A stretch of 64,000 bases of DNA, from positions 1 to 64,000 of the forward strand of contig NZ_FOBB01000001.1 of NCBI RefSeq assembly GCF_900109685.1. Reading direction: 5' to 3'. The notes below the pieces were generated by a model. It saw only the letters and a list, made by a program, of their open reading frames with translations. It was not told the DNA's origin and searched no databases. Numbering within the stretch: the stretch's first letter is position 1; every line of letters starts with the position of its first letter. Position numbers and translations under genes: made by a program. The stretch is from Chitinophaga rupis (GTDB lineage Bacteria; Bacteroidota; Bacteroidia; Chitinophagales; Chitinophagaceae). Positions 1-8,339 of the stretch are shown here, in pieces.

Positions 1-288
1 TACTTTTAAAAGGGCTTCCTTTAATTGTTTTTCCTTATCTGTATTGGAGGCTCCTGCTTTTAGGTCCGGTGAGCCAACTGCTGGAGCATTTTTAACTACT
101 GGCAGCTGATCCTGGCTGTAATGCCTTTCGTACCAGGACACCATACTCCTAACGACCTCTCTGTTTTTAAGGCCGTACTTCTTTGCCAACTCCCCATAGC
201 TTTGATCTGTCGATAGATATTCCCGGGCAACGCTGATTTTCAAGGTCTCGGCGTAGATAGGAGGTGGTCCTAATGATTTTCCTTTCAT
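1..288 (-). CDS. Transposase OrfA-like helix-turn-helix protein (partial)
   Basis: The frame is open from the ATG at 288 to the window edge, giving 96 codons without a stop. The N-terminal half carries a helix-turn-helix pattern around YGELAKKYGLKN, typical of the DNA-binding OrfA subunit of IS3-family transposases. A lysine/glutamate-rich stretch (DKEKQLKEALLKV) follows, as expected for the coiled coil that joins OrfA and OrfB. In IS3 elements OrfA binds the terminal repeats, and a frameshift fuses it to the DDE catalytic OrfB. Here OrfB would lie left of position 1. It could instead be a free-standing regulator of the same fold, but the disrupted gene next to it favours a transposase. Confidence 0.7.
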   Translation of the reverse strand, partial: MKGKSLGPPPIYAETLKISVAREYLSTDQSYGELAKKYGLKNREVVRSMVSWYERHYSQDQLPVVKNAPAVGSPDLKAGASNTDKEKQLKEALLKV

Positions 289-351
289 GTTAGTAATTTA
301 ATTAATCCTTAATTAACCCCCAACATGTAAAGTCAATTCTGAATCAATACA
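1..351 (-). mobile_element. End of an IS3-type insertion sequence (partial)
   Basis: A transposase OrfA-like gene reads leftward off the window edge. Its upstream side runs directly into the middle of an acyltransferase reading frame. This is the arrangement expected for an IS element inserted in a gene. The outer boundary is inferred, not proven: acyltransferase-like sequence resumes at about 352, and a CA dinucleotide at 350-351 would give the TG...CA ends usual in the IS3 family. A second candidate boundary lies at 345-346. The other end of the element, its second reading frame and any target duplication are outside the window. Confidence 0.6.
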
Positions 352-1254
352 GGTGTAGGGCCTTTTATCCGCGACCGTTTTTATCGGTTATTCATTCCCT
401 TTGCCATAGGCGTTACCCTGCTGATGTTAATTGCCTATTACCCCGCTTATTATGTAGCACATGGGCAGCATGATCTTAAAGCGTATGTAGTAGATTACTT
501 TACTACCGAAGGCTGGCCGGTAGGGCCGCCCTGGTTTATATGGGAGTTGTTTTTCTTTAACATAGTAATAGCGCTGCTTTTCCCTTTTCTTAAGAATGGC
601 TTGTATAAATTAAGCAACAAACTGGCTTCCTTAAAAAATAAAGCAGTCATATTATTCCTCATCTGGTTACTGCTAACCTGGATACTTTACGTACCACTGG
701 CATTTTTATTTGGCCCATACAGCTGGACAGGGTTCGGCCCTTTTGATTTCCAGAAAAGCCGTGTGCTGCTGTATGGCGGTTATTTCATATTCGGCGCCCT
801 TGCTGGGAATGCGGGCATCTTTACAGATGATACTTCCTTTGTTAGAAAATGGCCGTTGTGGATAATATTATGCCTGTTAACGTATGCAGTGTTAACCATT
901 ATACCACCGCTGCTGCGCAGCATGGTAGCCGCGCATACTTTACCGGAAGTAGCTGCATGGCTCATTTATTTCACCCTGTATGTTGCATCCTGCACCTTAA
1001 GCTGCATAGCATTTCTTACCATTTTTAAAGCATGCATTCATCGCTCCCGCAGCTGGTGGAACTCACTTTCCGCCAACGCTTACGGCATTTACCTGGTGCA
1101 TTATATTCTTATAGTATGGTGCCAGTACTTTTTATTAAACAACCAACTACCGGCATTCATTAAGTTTGTGATCACTTTTGGGGTGGCGCTTTCAGGCAGC
1201 TGGCTGCTGGTGTCTTTACTACGTAAGCAATCGCTGATCAAAAAGTACTTGTAG
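352..1254 (+). pseudogene. Acyltransferase 3 family membrane protein, 5'-truncated
   Basis: This is the C-terminal part of an integral-membrane O-acyltransferase (acyltransferase_3 / OafA-like), which moves acyl groups onto cell-surface sugars. The frame is open from 343 with no start codon at the proper place. The first internal ATG (424) lies inside the conserved region. Before it the frame reads FIRDRFYRLFIPFAIG, the family's R-x10-IPF stretch, followed by GWPVGPPWFIWEL. About eight hydrophobic helices follow. Usual length is 350-390 residues, so roughly the first 70-90 residues, including the catalytic histidine, are missing. The break coincides with the IS end. Its 3' end overlaps the convergent oxidoreductase gene by 36 bp. 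A 276-residue product from ATG 424 is possible but probably inactive. Confidence 0.75.
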
Positions 1255-2346
1255 CACCTGCCGGGTATGTATAATACTGGCGCTGGGTTTTATCATGCCT
1301 GCATGAAAGGCAATGGTATTTTCCCCACGCTGTATACGCAATGGCCAGTCGGGGTTTGCTAAGGCGGCCTTGCCTAAGGCCAGCAGATCGGCATGTCCTT
1401 CTTCCAGCACTTTATTGGCACGCGCCGGTTCGTGTAATCCGCCATTGGCAATTATCGGTACCTGCACTATCTGTTTGGCCAGGCTGGTAAGTGAGCTGCC
1501 ATCAGCATACATACAATCCCGCTCCCAGTTACCGCTTTCTGCGGCAATGTGCACGTAATCCGGTTTTGCTTTTGCAACTTCTTCCAATAGTGCGCCTGCG
1601 GTAGCTGCCCCTTCCGGCCAGCGGTAGCGTAAATTATTCACCTTCCCTTCCGACAAACGTAAGCCGATGATAAATTCCGCCGGTACCACGGCTCTTATTT
1701 CAGCCATAATTTCTGCTATTAAACGAAAACGGTTCGTGATGTTGCCGCCATAATCATCCTGCCGCAGGTTGGTATAGTCAGTAATAAACTGATCCAGCAA
1801 ATGCCCATTGGCTGCATGTATTTCCACACCGTTAAAACCAGCTGCCAATGCCTGTTGTGCAGCTTGTATAAAACCTTGTTTTACGGTAACAATATCTTCC
1901 AGCGTCATGGCACGGGGAAAATTAAATGGCCCATCCCCACCGCCATACTCCGGCATACGCAGGCCTAAGGGTTGTACTGCAGATGGCGCCCAGGTATGGG
2001 TAACATGCTGTGATAAAGCACCGGCATGCATGAGCTGCGCAATGATGAATGCGCCCTGCTGTTTTACTTTATTGGCGATGGCCTGCCAGCCTTGTACCTG
2101 CTGCGGTGTTACTATGCCCGGTTGTAAAGGATATCCCTGACTGGCGATGGAATCGGTATAAATACCTTCCGTAATGATCATTCCAAAACCACCTGCAGCA
2201 AATGCTTCGTAATAATCCTCCATCACTGGCGTAGGTACACCAGCAGCCGTAGCACTTACGCGCGACATAGGCGCCACTACCAGGCGGTTACGTAATACAT
2301 GCTGCTGTAAAGCATAAGGATCAAATATTTTATGTGTATGCATCAT
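1219..2346 (-). CDS. NADH:flavin oxidoreductase, old yellow enzyme family
   Basis: A cytoplasmic FMN-dependent ene-reductase/oxidoreductase of 375 residues with the TIM-barrel layout of the family. The N-terminal RNRLVVAPMSR strand binds FMN. The AQLMHAG segment lies in the first third. The substrate-pocket motif VEIHAANGHLLDQF and the YGGNITNRFR element follow, and the C-terminal phosphate-binding region IIANGGL...LALGKAALANPDWP is present. The family reduces activated C=C bonds of enals, enones or quinones with NAD(P)H. The substrate here cannot be read from sequence. A Crp/Fnr regulator lies 80 bp upstream on the same strand and is a plausible local regulator. The gene's last 12 codons overlap the tail of the convergent acyltransferase remnant. 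Confidence 0.88.
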   Translation of the reverse strand: MMHTHKIFDPYALQQHVLRNRLVVAPMSRVSATAAGVPTPVMEDYYEAFAAGGFGMIITEGIYTDSIASQGYPLQPGIVTPQQVQGWQAIANKVKQQGAFIIAQLMHAGALSQHVTHTWAPSAVQPLGLRMPEYGGGDGPFNFPRAMTLEDIVTVKQGFIQAAQQALAAGFNGVEIHAANGHLLDQFITDYTNLRQDDYGGNITNRFRLIAEIMAEIRAVVPAEFIIGLRLSEGKVNNLRYRWPEGAATAGALLEEVAKAKPDYVHIAAESGNWERDCMYADGSSLTSLAKQIVQVPIIANGGLHEPARANKVLEEGHADLLALGKAALANPDWPLRIQRGENTIAFHAGMIKPSASIIHTRQVLQVLFDQRLLT

Positions 2347-2426
2347 CTATGATTTATGCATACAAAGTTGAGGTACCGGAGGGCCAACAGCGGTTAAAGT
2401 AATTTAATAAATGGCGTTAAACTATT

Positions 2427-3017
2427 TTAATTCCGGTGGCCCAGCTTAGCCCGGATCTGGCTTAAAAATACCGGTGTAATACCCAGGTAAGAGGCAATAT
2501 ATTTTTGGGGCACACGCTGCAGCAGGTCAGGGTATTGGTTAAGGAGCTCCAGATAACGCTGCTCCCCGTTCATACTAATGTTGTTTAAAATACGGCGGTT
2601 CTGCGCCAGGTAAGCATTTTGGTGCAGGATGCGGAAAAACCGTTCCATGGCAGGCGCCGCGCTGTATAAATGTTCCAGCGAAGGTTTGTCTATTTGCAGC
2701 ACCGTTACAGGCGTTAATGCCTCAATGTGCACCAATGCCGGTGTTTGATGTAAAAAACTTTCCAGGTCCGTGATCCACCAGTCTTCCATGGCAAAGTGTA
2801 AGGTATGCTCATCTCCCTTGTCATCTACATAAAAAGACCGTAAACACCCTTCCAGCACAAAACTATCATACTTACACACATCACCTGCCTGTAATAAATA
2901 CTGCCTGCGCAGTAGCTGTTTTTCCTGAAACAAAGAGAGGAGCAATTGCTGCTCCTCTCCTGTTAGTAAAACAAATTTCTGAATATGCTGAATGATCGGA
3001 TGTTGATGCAGCTCCAT
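2427..3017 (-). CDS. Crp/Fnr family transcriptional regulator
   Basis: A 196-residue cyclic-nucleotide-binding-fold regulator. Residues about 15-130 form the cupin-like sensory domain, with LLQAGDVCKYDSFVLEGCLR and then FHAMEDW-like strands. The classical cAMP-contact arginine/serine pair of E. coli CRP is not evident, so the ligand is unknown. The C-terminal 50 residues hold a winged-helix recognition segment (YIASYLGITPVFLSQIRAKL), the form common in Bacteroidota members of this family. The gene starts 12 nt after the T9SS gene ends and precedes the flavin oxidoreductase, so the three may be co-transcribed. Regulation of the oxidoreductase is an inference from position only. Confidence 0.85.
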   Translation of the reverse strand: MELHQHPIIQHIQKFVLLTGEEQQLLLSLFQEKQLLRRQYLLQAGDVCKYDSFVLEGCLRSFYVDDKGDEHTLHFAMEDWWITDLESFLHQTPALVHIEALTPVTVLQIDKPSLEHLYSAAPAMERFFRILHQNAYLAQNRRILNNISMNGEQRYLELLNQYPDLLQRVPQKYIASYLGITPVFLSQIRAKLGHRN

Positions 3018-3029
3018 ACTGCAATATTA

Positions 3030-5837
3030 CTAATACCCCAGTAACTTCTCTGTGCCCAGCATCTTTTTATTCTTCTCGTCATAAATATTCAGCAAATAAA
3101 TATTGCCGCTGGTCACCGGCACCTGCAGCTGCACCTGCGTATTGTTCACAATTCGTTGTTGTTTCAATAACCGGCCCTGCGCATTGTACAGGGATATAAT
3201 ATAGGTACCTGTTGGCTGGAATCCTTTCAGGGTCAGCTGTCCGCGGAAAGGATTCGGGTAAATATGGATCATCCGTCCCGGTGCATTTACATCAACAATA
3301 GCCGTAATGTTGGTTTTATTGATCTTAATGCTATCCGTAGCTGTAGATGTAGTAGTACAGTTATCGCTGCTGCGCATGCGTACATACACCCAGTTATCGC
3401 CCAGCTTAAATTCCGATGGCTGCACGGTGGCATTATCATTGGTGCTTTCCATTTGTATCTGATCCGTGAAATTGCGGTCCCATGCAAAGGTGTACAAAGG
3501 CAGCTTACCCCCACCGCCTGCATTTGCAGCAGTGATCACTACCGGTATAGTATCTGACGTAATGGGATTCACATTTACCGTAACATTTACATCCGGTGTA
3601 ACCGCTGCAGTAATGGTAAACTCGCGGGTCAGCTGTTTTTGTGTGGTATCGTGCGCAAAAGTAACCGTGATGGTATGCGTTCCCGCAGCAAGGCTATCCG
3701 GTAAAATGGTGAAGGTACTATCAGCTGCTACCGGCAAATTAAAGGTACTATCCAGCAGCACGCTTACTGCAATACCGGAAGTGGCTGCCGGCAGGTTCAA
3801 TATCTTCACCGTTTGCGCACCTGCTGCACCACAATAGGTGCTGGCTAAGCCACTGATAATGGGTTGCGGTACCGGTACGGTTATTACGCTGTCTGTCACA
3901 TTAATAAATACACTCGCTGTATCTGCTGTATATTCCAGGCCATTACCTGCTACCCAGCGCAGCGTATCCAGGCCCATGTAGGCGCTATCCGGTGTGTAGG
4001 TGAGCTTACTGATGTCGCTTGCTGAAATCGTGTAATAGATATTTACAACCTGGTTATTCAATTTAAGCACACCATGTTTGGGAAGGCCTGGAAATTTAAT
4101 ATCTACCAGCCCACCGGGACCGGAGAAATTAGATGCAAAATCTTCTGTTTTAAAGGCCAGTGTGCTATCTGGTTTGATCCGCTTTTCAAAGCTGCTGATA
4201 TGGTTAACCGGGAGGCTATCCACTGCTACCTTAAAGAGGGTATTCCCGATCACTACATACCATTCGCCATTATCGTAAAAAGAGCGGCTTAATAATACGG
4301 CATTGTTACCTGGATCGAGAATAAATGGTGTCCTGGTAACAAGTTTTCTCATCCCAGCCCGGTTCAGATAAAAGCGGCCGCTATCGCTCAAAGATACCAT
4401 CAGGTTACCCTCTGTATTCAACCGGTCCAACTGCGGCCTGCTGTTGGCATTACCGGGAATATAGCTAAAGGTGCTTAGCTGCCGTATGGTTCCGGCAGTA
4501 TCCCGCAGGTTCACCTGCCCATCCCTTATAAAGGCGGCATAGTTACTGTTTATCTGGTAATCCCAGCCAGAGTGGATACTACCGGTACCTGGTGATCCCA
4601 GGAGTATATTATTTTGCCCGTTATAAAGGTACAGTCCATCTCCCTGATAGATCACGTTCTTCCCATCTGTTACCGGATCATAATTTATAGATCCGGTGCT
4701 TAAGCGGGTAAACTGGCCGTTCTGTAATTTAAATACATCGTATAAGGTGCGGAAGGTTTCTATGTCCAAAGCCACCACGCCATTATCTCCTACACTTATG
4801 TTACCGAGAAAAAAACCGAGTGTATCGGCGGATATGTCCGTGTAAGTAGTATCACCTGTAGCCAGGTTTTTCAATCCAACCTGGTTATGACTAGACCAGG
4901 CTATATAATTATTGGATACATCAAAGGCAGTACTGTAAGGCACGTCCGCTGTAAAAATGATCTGCCCGTTATTCCATTCTTTTAAGCTGGTCCCTTCCAT
5001 CCACACAGCTCCCTGGGCAGTTACAAAGCCCTTTTGTGTAAGGCGGGTATCCAGCACAGTAGTGGATAAGGTGGTACGCTGCCCGGTAACCGCATCTGCC
5101 AGCATGGGATGCCCGGTTGCTTTATCAATGTACAATGCTTTATGATATCTATAATCCAGTATCTGCCCGCTCACCTGCAGGTGAGGTGTTATGTAAGGGC
5201 TGCCTTCAACAAACACCGTAACAGTACGCTGGGCGGTTCTTCCCAGGCTGTCTGTAGCCACCAGTTTCACACTCATCCTTCTGCCATTATAATAGGTCAG
5301 ATCCAGCCGGGGAAGGCTATCCCTGCCGGTGCCCAGCACCTTGTTACCACCGCCGACGCTGGCATCGTATGCTGTGATAGTGCAGCTGCCACCAGCCGCT
5401 GTGCAGCGTGCGCCCAGCCGGTATACAGGCCGCGCTACCGAAGAATCGGCCAGGCTGTCTATTGTTAAAGTAATACTGGGATCGTTCAGCGGGCGGTAAA
5501 TAAATTTAATAGTGGTATCGGCCATATTGTTATTGGCATCTTTCGCGGCAATCACTAAACGGAGCGTGTCGCCCGGTAAACCGGCTAAAGACAATTGCCC
5601 GCGGTACACACTGGAGCTATTACCGGTAAGATTGATCTGCCGGCCGCCGGCAGCTGCGGTTGCGGAGATAACTGCCGCGGGGGCATTTATCACTACGCTT
5701 ACGCTAATACCTGTATCCTGCCACACACTATTATTCTGTGGCATGCTGCTGGGATCAGGGAAATACAGGCTAAGAGACTGAGCATGCGCAAAATAATGGC
5801 AGCTCAGAAAGGCAAACAACAGTAAAATTTTGTTCAT
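3030..5837 (-). CDS. Secreted T9SS-sorted protein with beta-propeller-like and Ig-like regions
   Basis: A 935-residue extracellular protein of unknown activity. It begins with a signal peptide (about 20 residues, ending HAQ). Two Ig/cadherin-like beta domains follow (about 20-215). A repetitive middle (about 220-560) has short strands of the VGLKNLATGDT and LYLYNG type, resembling an irregular propeller. A cadherin-like domain (about 575-650) and SprB-like glycine/threonine-rich repeats come next. The last 75 residues are a type A T9SS sorting domain (HIYPNPF..., then YLLNIYDEKNKKML). T9SS cargo crosses the outer membrane and is anchored or released. No catalytic motif was seen. The Crp/Fnr gene follows 12 nt downstream. 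Confidence 0.8.
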   Translation of the reverse strand: MNKILLLFAFLSCHYFAHAQSLSLYFPDPSSMPQNNSVWQDTGISVSVVINAPAAVISATAAAGGRQINLTGNSSSVYRGQLSLAGLPGDTLRLVIAAKDANNNMADTTIKFIYRPLNDPSITLTIDSLADSSVARPVYRLGARCTAAGGSCTITAYDASVGGGNKVLGTGRDSLPRLDLTYYNGRRMSVKLVATDSLGRTAQRTVTVFVEGSPYITPHLQVSGQILDYRYHKALYIDKATGHPMLADAVTGQRTTLSTTVLDTRLTQKGFVTAQGAVWMEGTSLKEWNNGQIIFTADVPYSTAFDVSNNYIAWSSHNQVGLKNLATGDTTYTDISADTLGFFLGNISVGDNGVVALDIETFRTLYDVFKLQNGQFTRLSTGSINYDPVTDGKNVIYQGDGLYLYNGQNNILLGSPGTGSIHSGWDYQINSNYAAFIRDGQVNLRDTAGTIRQLSTFSYIPGNANSRPQLDRLNTEGNLMVSLSDSGRFYLNRAGMRKLVTRTPFILDPGNNAVLLSRSFYDNGEWYVVIGNTLFKVAVDSLPVNHISSFEKRIKPDSTLAFKTEDFASNFSGPGGLVDIKFPGLPKHGVLKLNNQVVNIYYTISASDISKLTYTPDSAYMGLDTLRWVAGNGLEYTADTASVFINVTDSVITVPVPQPIISGLASTYCGAAGAQTVKILNLPAATSGIAVSVLLDSTFNLPVAADSTFTILPDSLAAGTHTITVTFAHDTTQKQLTREFTITAAVTPDVNVTVNVNPITSDTIPVVITAANAGGGGKLPLYTFAWDRNFTDQIQMESTNDNATVQPSEFKLGDNWVYVRMRSSDNCTTTSTATDSIKINKTNITAIVDVNAPGRMIHIYPNPFRGQLTLKGFQPTGTYIISLYNAQGRLLKQQRIVNNTQVQLQVPVTSGNIYLLNIYDEKNKKMLGTEKLLGY

Positions 5838-6234
5838 GGGAAACGTGGTTTTCGTTGCATAAAAAGGTTAATCAATAATAATGTGCCGGTTCCTATTATT
5901 TTATACTTGTTCCAGTACTCCTGGCGGATATTATCAAGCATGTATATACCACACTGTAAAACAGTGTAATGCAGCCATCTGTGTAGTTATGTGATCATTA
6001 CTGCGATCTGTTTGCAGCGCATCTTTGAAAATAGCGCAGGCGCTGCCAATATAAAGCCCGTGTAATAGTAGCTGTTAGTCATGGGGGGTAAGGTTTCCTT
6101 AAAGTTCTGAAATTAGCTATGGAAAAGGGTTACAGCAGGCAGTTCTTATCCGGTCAATAGTGACAATACACTAAAGCTACTCTTTTTTTGGCAATATTTA
6201 AATGCAGTTTTTGCTTTTAACGCAGCGATAATTT
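5838..6234. other. Intergenic region with a small perfect palindrome
   Basis: These 397 bp lie upstream of the T9SS gene and downstream of kup, both on the minus strand. No convincing reading frame, RNA gene or TAnnTTTG promoter was found. The one clear structure is a perfect inverted repeat at 5951-5967 with arms ACACTGT and ACAGTGT and a 3-nt AAA spacer. It sits 114 bp upstream of the T9SS start codon. Its size and symmetry suit a dimeric regulator's operator, but it could be chance. No heptamer array is present here. Confidence 0.45.
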
Positions 6235-8190
6235 TTAAGACGGTATAATGCGTTTTAACTGCAGGTTCGTAATGGGCGCTACCACCAGCGGATACTTCTC
6301 AATGGTTACGTAGCTTGAATCCAGGCCAAAACCCCGCTCTTCTGAAAGGCTGATCTTTTTCAGGAAAAAGTACATACGCATCACCATCCTTTCATACAGC
6401 GGCAGGTCATTATCATGGGAAAGGAATTTTTCCATTACTATAAACTGGAAGTCGCCTACCACGTTGTTCTTACTTAAAGATTCGTAACGGCTGGTAATGT
6501 TCACTTCCTTGTTACGCACCATATCTTCCACCACCATACGGAACATGAGGTTAATGCGTTGTTCCACTTTAAAGCCCAGGCGGAACTCTACCCGTATCAC
6601 CTCATTGGGAATAATCGTTTGTACAGAGTACTCGCTCAGGTAAGGTTCATCCACCACATCCACGTGCACAAACCAGTAAATATCCGCCCGTTTAGGTTTT
6701 TTATTGAGAATGGAGTAAATAACTTTGTGCTCAATTTCCTTCGGATTATCGGCGCTGCTCATGTACACCAGGTGGGTAGCATATTTCGGGATAGAAGTAT
6801 CGTTACTCAGCTCCTGTAAAATAGGCAGGTAATCTTCCAGCCGCACAAACTCCACGTAACGGTTCTTGATCTTTCTCGATTTAAACCATACGATCATTAC
6901 CACAAACAGGCCGCCGGCTACTACCACGGTTACATAACCGCCATGCATAAATTTCACCAGGTTGGCAAACAGGAAAGAGAATTCAATGGTCAGGTATATG
7001 ACCAGGTATATTAATACCCAGGCCACCCGTACCCGTCGCGTGTATAGGTAAAAGGCAAACAGGCAGGAGGTCATGAGCATACAAATGGTAATGGATAAAC
7101 CATATGCCGCCTCCATGGCGCTGGATTCCCGGAAGATCAATACAATGGAGGTACAGCCTACAAACAGCATTACGTTAATGCCGGGTATAAACAGCTGTCC
7201 CCGCATTTCTGTAGGATAATTCACCTTCAGCTTGGGCCACAGGTTCAGGCGCATAGCTTCAGAGATCAGGGTAAATGAGCCTGTGATCAATGCCTGGCTG
7301 GCAATGATAGAGGCCATGGTGGCTATCAATACGCCAAAGATCACAAACCACTCCGGCATAATGGTAAAGAACGGGTTCTGATCTTTTGGCAGTATCTGAC
7401 CACGCTGTGTAAGCAGCCAGGCGCCCTGTCCCAGGTAGTTCAGGATCAAACATAGCTTTACAAAGATCCAGGATACCCGGATGTTACCGCGGCCGCAGTG
7501 GCCAAGGTCAGAATACAGGGCTTCCGCTCCTGTTGTACACAGGAACACCGCGCCTAATATTAAAAATCCTTTAGGGTAAGTTGTTAACAGCTCAATGGCA
7601 TAGTGCGGGCTGAATGCCTTTAATACTGACAGATCATCTGCCACATGTATAGAACCCAATATGCCCAGCATGGCAAACCATACCACCATAATAGGCCCAA
7701 ACATTTTACCAATAGTTATGGTACCAAATTGCTGCATGAAAAACAGCCCGGCAATAATGGTCAGTACAATCTTTACTATAGTGAACTGGCTCAGGTCCTT
7801 AAACACTTCCAGGGTCCGCAAACCTTCAATAGCAGAGGTAACAGTAATGGGGGGAGTAATAATACCGTCTGCCAGCAAGGCAGCGCCACCTATCATTCCG
7901 AAAATAACGGCCCATTTGGCGTGCCGCCGTACCAGGGCGTAGAGCGAGAAGATACCGCCTTCCCCCTTGTTATCGGCCTGCAGGGTTAATATTACATATT
8001 TAATGGTGGTTTGCAGGGTTAGGGTCCATATGATACAGGAAATACCGCCAATCACCAGTAGGTCGCTGATAGGGTTAGTTCCCATAATAGCCTTGAATAC
8101 ATATAGCGGAGAAGTCCCAATGTCGCCGTATATAATTCCTAATGCAACTACAAAACCGGCAAGGCTAATCTTATTTATGTCAACTTTCAC
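6235..8190 (-). CDS. kup: Kup-type potassium uptake transporter
   Basis: A 651-residue K+:H+ symporter of the KUP/HAK/KT family in the inner membrane. The N-terminus has the family signature GIIYGDIGTSPLYVFKAI (about residues 18-35). About twelve hydrophobic helices follow to residue 430. The soluble C-terminal domain (about 440-651) is typical of the family. Length matches E. coli Kup (622) with a slightly longer tail. It mediates constitutive potassium uptake, often at low pH. A TAnnTTTG element 29-36 bp upstream of the start suggests its own promoter. No operon partner is evident: the OmpA-family gene upstream is separated by a strong terminator. Confidence 0.95.
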   Translation of the reverse strand: MKVDINKISLAGFVVALGIIYGDIGTSPLYVFKAIMGTNPISDLLVIGGISCIIWTLTLQTTIKYVILTLQADNKGEGGIFSLYALVRRHAKWAVIFGMIGGAALLADGIITPPITVTSAIEGLRTLEVFKDLSQFTIVKIVLTIIAGLFFMQQFGTITIGKMFGPIMVVWFAMLGILGSIHVADDLSVLKAFSPHYAIELLTTYPKGFLILGAVFLCTTGAEALYSDLGHCGRGNIRVSWIFVKLCLILNYLGQGAWLLTQRGQILPKDQNPFFTIMPEWFVIFGVLIATMASIIASQALITGSFTLISEAMRLNLWPKLKVNYPTEMRGQLFIPGINVMLFVGCTSIVLIFRESSAMEAAYGLSITICMLMTSCLFAFYLYTRRVRVAWVLIYLVIYLTIEFSFLFANLVKFMHGGYVTVVVAGGLFVVMIVWFKSRKIKNRYVEFVRLEDYLPILQELSNDTSIPKYATHLVYMSSADNPKEIEHKVIYSILNKKPKRADIYWFVHVDVVDEPYLSEYSVQTIIPNEVIRVEFRLGFKVEQRINLMFRMVVEDMVRNKEVNITSRYESLSKNNVVGDFQFIVMEKFLSHDNDLPLYERMVMRMYFFLKKISLSEERGFGLDSSYVTIEKYPLVVAPITNLQLKRIIPS

Positions 8191-8218
8191 GAGTGAAATA
8201 ATTAATTAAAAAAGCCAA

Positions 8219-8226
8219 CAAAATTA
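8219..8226 (-). promoter_or_regulatory. Probable -7 element of the kup promoter
   Basis: On the minus strand this reads TAATTTTG, a match to the Bacteroidota sigma-ABfr -7 consensus TAnnTTTG, 29 nt before the kup ATG. The nearest TTG upstream is only 14 nt away instead of about 19-20, so the -33 element is poor. The implied leader is about 20 nt. Confidence 0.45.
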
Positions 8227-8271
8227 CAGCAATATATTGACAATAGTGATTATTCCCCCAAATAAGAAAAT

Positions 8272-8302
8272 CCCCCGTTACAGCATTACACCGTAACGGG
8301 GG
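8272..8302 (-). terminator. Rho-independent terminator after the OmpA-family gene
   Basis: A perfect 10-bp stem (CCCCCGTTAC with GTAACGGGGG) encloses an 11-nt loop. On the minus strand it is followed by ATTTTCTTATTT. It lies 38 nt past the stop of the OmpA-family gene, and insulates that strongly transcribed gene from kup. Confidence 0.85.
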
Positions 8303-8339
8303 ACTCTTTTAATATCTCTACGTGTGATACACCACCGTA

